A stretch of DNA of 64,000 nt from Rheinheimera baltica DSM 14885 (lineage in GTDB: Bacteria > Pseudomonadota > Gammaproteobacteria > Enterobacterales > Alteromonadaceae). The notes under the pieces were generated by a model, which was given only the letters and a program-made list of their open reading frames with translations, had not been told where the DNA came from and made no database searches. The stretch spans positions 1 through 64,000 of the forward strand of contig NZ_AUDG01000014.1 of NCBI RefSeq assembly GCF_000425345.1, given 5' to 3'. Position numbers and translations under genes: made by a program. Shown piece by piece: positions 59,916 through 64,000 of this stretch (position 1 is the stretch's first letter; the number at the start of each line of letters is the position of its first letter).

Positions 59916-62519
59916 ATGAAACTTACAACAACCCTGTCGCTGCTGGCACTGGCCAGCACAGCGGCATTTTCTGCCCACGCCGTTGATTGCACGGCGCTGC
60001 CAGTATGGCAAAGCGATGCCGCTTATGGCGGCGGAACTGAGGTGCAACAGCAACAGCAGGCATTTAAAGCTAACTGGTGGACCCAGGGTAACGACCCGCT
60101 TTGCCACTCTGCGCCCTACCAGGAATGGAGCTTGCTGGGTGCCTGTGATGGTGCTGAGCCAGACCCTGAACCTGATCCAGATCCAGAACCTGACCCAGAA
60201 CCTGAGCCAGACCCAGATCCGGAACCAGACCCGGGCGTACCGGGCGACAGCAGTTGCCGGCCTGATGGCCTGTATCAAACCCCAGGCGTTAATGTGCCTT
60301 ATTGCACAGTATATGATGCTGATGGCCGTGAAATTATCAGCCCGGATCATCCACGGCGCATTATTGGTTACTTCACCAGTTGGCGCCATGGCAAAAATGG
60401 CCAGCCGGCGTATTTAGCCTCAGATATTCCTTGGGACAAAATTACTCATATTAACTATGCCTTTGCCCATGTGAACGGCGCTAATCAGGTGTCGGTGGGC
60501 GACGCAACAGACCCTAACAACGCCTCTACCGGTATGGCGTGGCCAGGCATTGCCGGCGCCGAGCTTGACCCGAACCTGCCGTATAAAGGTCACTTCAACC
60601 TGCTGCAAAAATATAAACAGCAACATCCGCATGTAAAAACGCTGATCTCAGTTGGGGGCTGGGCCGAAACTGGCGGTTACTTTGACAGCAACGGCGAACG
60701 TGTTGCCAGTGGTGGCTTTTATAGTATGACCACCAACAGCGACCTAAGCATTAACCAGCAAGGTATTAATACGTTTGCCGACTCTGCCGTAGCCTTTATC
60801 CGCCAATACGGCTTTGATGGTGTCGATATAGATTACGAATACCCCACCAGCATGAATGACGCCGGTAATCCGGACGACTTTGCCCTGGCCAACAGCCTAC
60901 GCGGCGGTTTGATGCGCTCGTATATCGAGCTGATGAAGGTGTTGCGACAGAAGCTGGACACTGCCGGCGCGGCAGACGGTAAGCATTATCTGCTGACTAT
61001 CGCCTCGCCGTCATCCGGCTATTTGCTACGTGGTATGGAAGCGTTTCAGGTTACCCAATACCTGGATTACGTTAATATTATGAGCTACGACCTGCACGGT
61101 GCCTGGAACCAGTTTGTCGGCCATAACGCCGCGCTGTTCGATACCGGTGAAGATGCTGAGCTGGCGGCGTGGAATTACTACAATACCGCGCAATACCAAA
61201 ATATTGGTTATCTGAATACCGACTGGGCGTACCGCTATTTCCGCGGCACCATGCCGGCCGGCCGTATCAATATTGGTATTCCTTACTACAGCCGCGGTTG
61301 GAAGGATGTGCAAGGCGGTAACTTTGGCCTCTGGGGCAGTGCAGCTTTACCCAACCAAAGCCAGTGCCCACCCGGCACCGGTGGCAGCACGGTAAGTAAA
61401 TGCGGTAACGGCGCTGTTGGCATCGACAACCTGTGGCATGACAAAAATACCATGGGCAATGAAATGCCGGCGGGCTCTAACCCGCTTTGGCACACCATGA
61501 ATCTGGCCGAAGGCATCAGCGCCAGCTACTTCAGCCTGTATGATTTAGACCCAACTAACCCGGAGCATCAACTTACTGGCAGCTACAGCCGCCATTATGA
61601 TGCCACGGCGGTAGCCCCCTGGTTGTGGAATGCGCAGAAACAGGTGTTTTTATCGGTAGAAACCGAACAAAGCATCGCCGCCAAAGCCCAATATGTAATT
61701 GATAACGGCATTGGCGGTGTGATGTTTTGGGAGCTGGCTGGCGACTACGGCTGGGATGCTGCTAAAGGTGAGTACTTTATTGGTAATACCCTCACCACAC
61801 AGTTTTACAACAGCTTTAATACCGCTAGCCCTTATGGCGCCGTAAAAGCAGAACGGGTAATGCCTGCGCAAGCCGCAGATATTCGCCTGAGTGTCAGCGA
61901 CTTTAAGCTGGGCGATCAGAACTTCCCCATCAACCCCAAACTTACCCTGACTAACTACAGTGACAGCACTATACCGGGCGGCAGCAGCGTAAGCTTTGAT
62001 GTACCAACAGCGATACCGGACACCATCAGCGATCAAAGTGGCTTTGGTTTAACGGTAATAGAAAGTGGCCGAAACGCCACTGGTAATAATATCGGCGGCC
62101 TTGAGAATAACCTGCATCGTGTGGCTTTTACCCTGCCGACATATTTAACGGTAGCCAGCGGCGAAAGTGTAACGGTCACACTGAATTATCAGCTACCCAT
62201 GCCCATGCCATCGAACTGGGTGTTAACAGCTAACGGCAACGAGTACGCTTTTGCTGAAGAATATCCGCAGTTGCCGGTGGTTGATATTGCTGCAGGAGAC
62301 GGTGGCGATGGAGGTGATGGTAGCGGTGACAGCTGTGGTGGCATCACAGCACCTATTTACCCTTACCCGCAGTGGCCGCAAACCGACTGGGCCGGTAACC
62401 CCAGCCATGCCAGCGGCGGCGACCATCTGTCGTATCAGGGTGGCGTGTATAAAGCCAATTGGTGGACTAACTCGGTGCCCGGCAATGATGGCAGCTGGAG
62501 TTTTATTTGTAATTTATAG
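59916..62519 (+). CDS. Secreted GH18 chitinase with N- and C-terminal CBM5/12 domains
   Basis: An 867-residue secreted chitinase. A signal peptide (about 1-22, ending FSAHA) leads into a CBM5/12 chitin-binding domain (about 23-75, with AFKANWWTQG and WSLLG). An acidic Pro-rich linker of PDPEPDP type (about 82-110) follows. The GH18 barrel (about 145-630) has SVGGWAETGGYF, the catalytic DGVDIDYEYP with acid Glu308, MSYDLHGAWN and GGVMFWELAGDYGWD. A beta-rich domain (about 645-780) and a second CBM5/12 (about 805-867, YKANWWTNSVPG) complete it. The ATG at 59916 is chosen because AGGAG is then six bases away. It is not closely related to the first chitinase, so the two probably attack chitin from opposite ends or in different forms. 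Confidence 0.93.
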   Translation: MKLTTTLSLLALASTAAFSAHAVDCTALPVWQSDAAYGGGTEVQQQQQAFKANWWTQGNDPLCHSAPYQEWSLLGACDGAEPDPEPDPDPEPDPEPEPDPDPEPDPGVPGDSSCRPDGLYQTPGVNVPYCTVYDADGREIISPDHPRRIIGYFTSWRHGKNGQPAYLASDIPWDKITHINYAFAHVNGANQVSVGDATDPNNASTGMAWPGIAGAELDPNLPYKGHFNLLQKYKQQHPHVKTLISVGGWAETGGYFDSNGERVASGGFYSMTTNSDLSINQQGINTFADSAVAFIRQYGFDGVDIDYEYPTSMNDAGNPDDFALANSLRGGLMRSYIELMKVLRQKLDTAGAADGKHYLLTIASPSSGYLLRGMEAFQVTQYLDYVNIMSYDLHGAWNQFVGHNAALFDTGEDAELAAWNYYNTAQYQNIGYLNTDWAYRYFRGTMPAGRINIGIPYYSRGWKDVQGGNFGLWGSAALPNQSQCPPGTGGSTVSKCGNGAVGIDNLWHDKNTMGNEMPAGSNPLWHTMNLAEGISASYFSLYDLDPTNPEHQLTGSYSRHYDATAVAPWLWNAQKQVFLSVETEQSIAAKAQYVIDNGIGGVMFWELAGDYGWDAAKGEYFIGNTLTTQFYNSFNTASPYGAVKAERVMPAQAADIRLSVSDFKLGDQNFPINPKLTLTNYSDSTIPGGSSVSFDVPTAIPDTISDQSGFGLTVIESGRNATGNNIGGLENNLHRVAFTLPTYLTVASGESVTVTLNYQLPMPMPSNWVLTANGNEYAFAEEYPQLPVVDIAAGDGGDGGDGSGDSCGGITAPIYPYPQWPQTDWAGNPSHASGGDHLSYQGGVYKANWWTNSVPGNDGSWSFICNL

Positions 62520-62529
62520 CGCTTAATAA

Positions 62530-62564
62530 CCAAAGCGGTTGGGCTGAAAGCTCGCCGCTTTTCC
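62530..62564 (+). terminator. Hairpin after the second chitinase gene
   Basis: AAAGCGG (62532-62538) pairs with CCGCTTT (62555-62561), followed by TCC; a plausible but weak terminator. The gap to the LPMO gene is 225 bases. Confidence 0.5.
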
Positions 62565-62744
62565 TTGGCTAAGGGTTTTGAGTAATGCGGTGAGAGGGTA
62601 ACGCTTTTCAGGCTCGTCGCAGCAACTCGCACCCGCTTGGGCGGGCACTCAGACACTCTGCGCCGCCCTGCCAAGGTCACGCCACTCACCAATGTCGAAT
62701 ACAGTGCAGCCGGGAAGCGTCATGGCTGCAAAGGAGTTCAAAAT

Positions 62745-63962
62745 ATGAACGTAAAACATGTAATACCTGCATTACTCTCAACCAGCCTGCTATTTATCAG
62801 TTTGCAAGCCAGCAGCCATGGCTATGTTGAATACCCTAAAGCTCGTCAACAAATATGTAAAGACGACGGCGGCTACTGGTGGCCAGCCGACGGCAGCGGT
62901 ATACCTAATACCGCATGTCGCGCCGCTTACCAGCAATCTGGCGGCTACATGCTCACCCAACACCATGAATTTTCTGCCAATGTTGGCGATTATCGCAATA
63001 TGGCCGCCGTGCAAAACGTGGTTAGTGACGGTAGCCTGTGCGCCGCTGGCGACAGTAATAAAAGCGGCATGGATATTCCGTCAGCCGAGTGGCAGCGCAC
63101 TACAATAGATCTGGCGCAGCAAACTGAGCTGACACTGCGCTTTCGCGCTACCACACCGCATAACCCCAGTTTCTGGCAAATTTATTTAACTAAGCCCGGC
63201 TATGATGCTACCGCTGCTCCCTTAAGTTGGAACCAGCTAGAGCTTATTCACCAGCAAAGCTATGTGCCGGCTGATGCCGGTTACTACACGCTGCAGGTAC
63301 CATTACCAACAGATCGTAGCGGCCCAGCTGTGCTGTATACCCGCTGGCAACGGGTTGAAGTGGTAGGAGAAGGCTTTTACAACTGCTCTGACATTGAACT
63401 GGTCAATGGCAACGATGAGACCCCGCCGCCAGTGTGGTTTGATAAAGGCGCCTACGTTAACTTGCAAACACCCGCTGAAGTCGGCGGCTATGCGCAACTA
63501 AGGCTGTTTGATGCCAACGGGCAGGAGCTAATAGACCAAAGCGGGCAAATCACCGCTGCCAATATCGCTAATGCGCTATGGGCAACTGAACTGGCTACGC
63601 AGATAAACACGCAATACAGCAACCTACTGCAAATTGGGGTGTTAAGCAGCAATAATGTCGCCTTTAGCAGCGATTTAGCCGCTAACCGCGCCTATGTAAG
63701 GGATAACAGTTACTATTATAACCTTGACCTGCGCCCGGCTGACAACGGCGGTGATGGTAACGATAACGGCAACTGCCCTGATTATGACTTAACCACAATA
63801 AACACCTATCCCAACTGGCCTCAACCCGACTGGCAAGGCAACCCAAGCCATGCTGGTAGCGGCGATAAGCTGATTTACCAAAGTGCGCTTTACCAAGCCA
63901 ACTGGTGGACGCAAAGCCTGCCTGGTAGCGACAGCAGCTGGACGCAGCTGTGTAGCTGGTAG
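62745..63962 (+). CDS. AA10 lytic polysaccharide monooxygenase with CBM5/12 (chitin-active, GbpA/CBP21-like)
   Basis: A 405-residue secreted copper enzyme that oxidatively cuts crystalline chitin and opens it for the chitinases. The signal peptide ends at Ser24 (LQASS), exposing His25 (HGYVEYP) as the mature N-terminus. Together with His139 (TTPHNPSFW) this forms the copper histidine brace. DGGYWWPADGSGIPNTACRAAY, FSANVGDYRN and GFYNCSDIELV are AA10-typical. A GbpA-like middle domain (about 230-345) and a C-terminal CBM5/12 (about 350-405, with ALYQANWWTQSLPG) follow. AGGAG lies before ATG 62745, nine bases away; longer in-frame upstream sequence has no start with a ribosome site. It closes the chitin cluster. 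The last 38 bases of the window hold nothing clear. Confidence 0.94.
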   Translation: MNVKHVIPALLSTSLLFISLQASSHGYVEYPKARQQICKDDGGYWWPADGSGIPNTACRAAYQQSGGYMLTQHHEFSANVGDYRNMAAVQNVVSDGSLCAAGDSNKSGMDIPSAEWQRTTIDLAQQTELTLRFRATTPHNPSFWQIYLTKPGYDATAAPLSWNQLELIHQQSYVPADAGYYTLQVPLPTDRSGPAVLYTRWQRVEVVGEGFYNCSDIELVNGNDETPPPVWFDKGAYVNLQTPAEVGGYAQLRLFDANGQELIDQSGQITAANIANALWATELATQINTQYSNLLQIGVLSSNNVAFSSDLAANRAYVRDNSYYYNLDLRPADNGGDGNDNGNCPDYDLTTINTYPNWPQPDWQGNPSHAGSGDKLIYQSALYQANWWTQSLPGSDSSWTQLCSW

Positions 63963-64000
63963 CTACTAGCACTTTAACTTGTGCAATAATAACAGGCCGC

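Noticed and set aside
59910-60389. 159-codon frame opposite the second chitinase gene
   Set aside because: It is antisense to the CBM and linker; its repetitive Trp/Arg/Phe string is just the complement of the Pro-Asp linker codons.

Overview
The window looks like a chromosome segment from a marine or freshwater gammaproteobacterium of the Alteromonadales/Chromatiales border group (Rheinheimera, Arsukibacterium or Alishewanella type). This is inferred from the gene set: a TtpC-type TonB2 system, glycan-type TonB receptors next to a tryptophan-halogenase-like flavoprotein, NagR-like and LacI-like operators of the Alteromonadales kind, PEP-CTERM proteins, and a chitinase plus LPMO cluster. I ran no database search. 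I see no rRNA, tRNA, CRISPR array or prophage.

Layout. 1-305: end of an IS5-family insertion sequence that has cut into the start of a small periplasmic PBP-like gene. 224-4485: two pairs of a small PBP-like protein and an outer-membrane porin, with a hotdog thioesterase between them. 4532-6745: gamma-glutamyltranspeptidase and a second thioesterase. 6816-14952: an iron block, with a PiuC-like dioxygenase and a Fiu-like catecholate receptor read leftward, divergent from a six-gene TonB2 energising operon; a Fur box lies between them. 15078-19315: a 2OG oxygenase, an ElaA acetyltransferase and a periplasmic-propeller diguanylate cyclase. 19541-25585: a Tat-exported PhoX phosphatase behind a candidate Pho box, facing a three-gene operon of PBP-like protein, beta-barrel protein and GGDEF-EAL protein. 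25748-30869: RhlE helicase, a PEP-CTERM protein, a CZB-domain soluble chemoreceptor and an HD-GYP-like protein without HD or GYP motifs.

30871-51649 is a large glycan block. A carbamoyltransferase, SxtJ and DUF5989 operon diverges from an SGNH-hydrolase/TPR gene. Then come a halogenase-like flavoprotein, a glycan-type TonB receptor, a multi-module surface lipoprotein, a second SGNH/TPR paralogue, a secreted pullulanase lipoprotein, an HTH-only AraC protein and MalQ. Four copies of a palindrome centred on CATACGTA sit in front of four of these units, so the block is probably one alpha-glucan (starch/glycogen/maltodextrin) regulon under a LacI-family repressor that is not encoded here. The likely division of labour is surface capture by the lipoprotein, debranching by the pullulanase, uptake by the TonB receptor and processing by MalQ.

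51955-57236: a small beta-barrel protein, an M13 peptidase lipoprotein and a DUF350/DUF1190/glutathionylspermidine-synthase-like operon. 57599-63962: a chitin-degradation cluster of two multidomain GH18 chitinases and an AA10 LPMO, with a palindrome upstream that fits the NagR operator I remember from Shewanella.

The most promising unexplained systems are (a) the recurring PBP-like/porin pairs, one of them wired to c-di-GMP turnover beside a Pho-type phosphatase, and (b) the SGNH/carbamoyltransferase/halogenase-like genes that share operators with starch-use genes.
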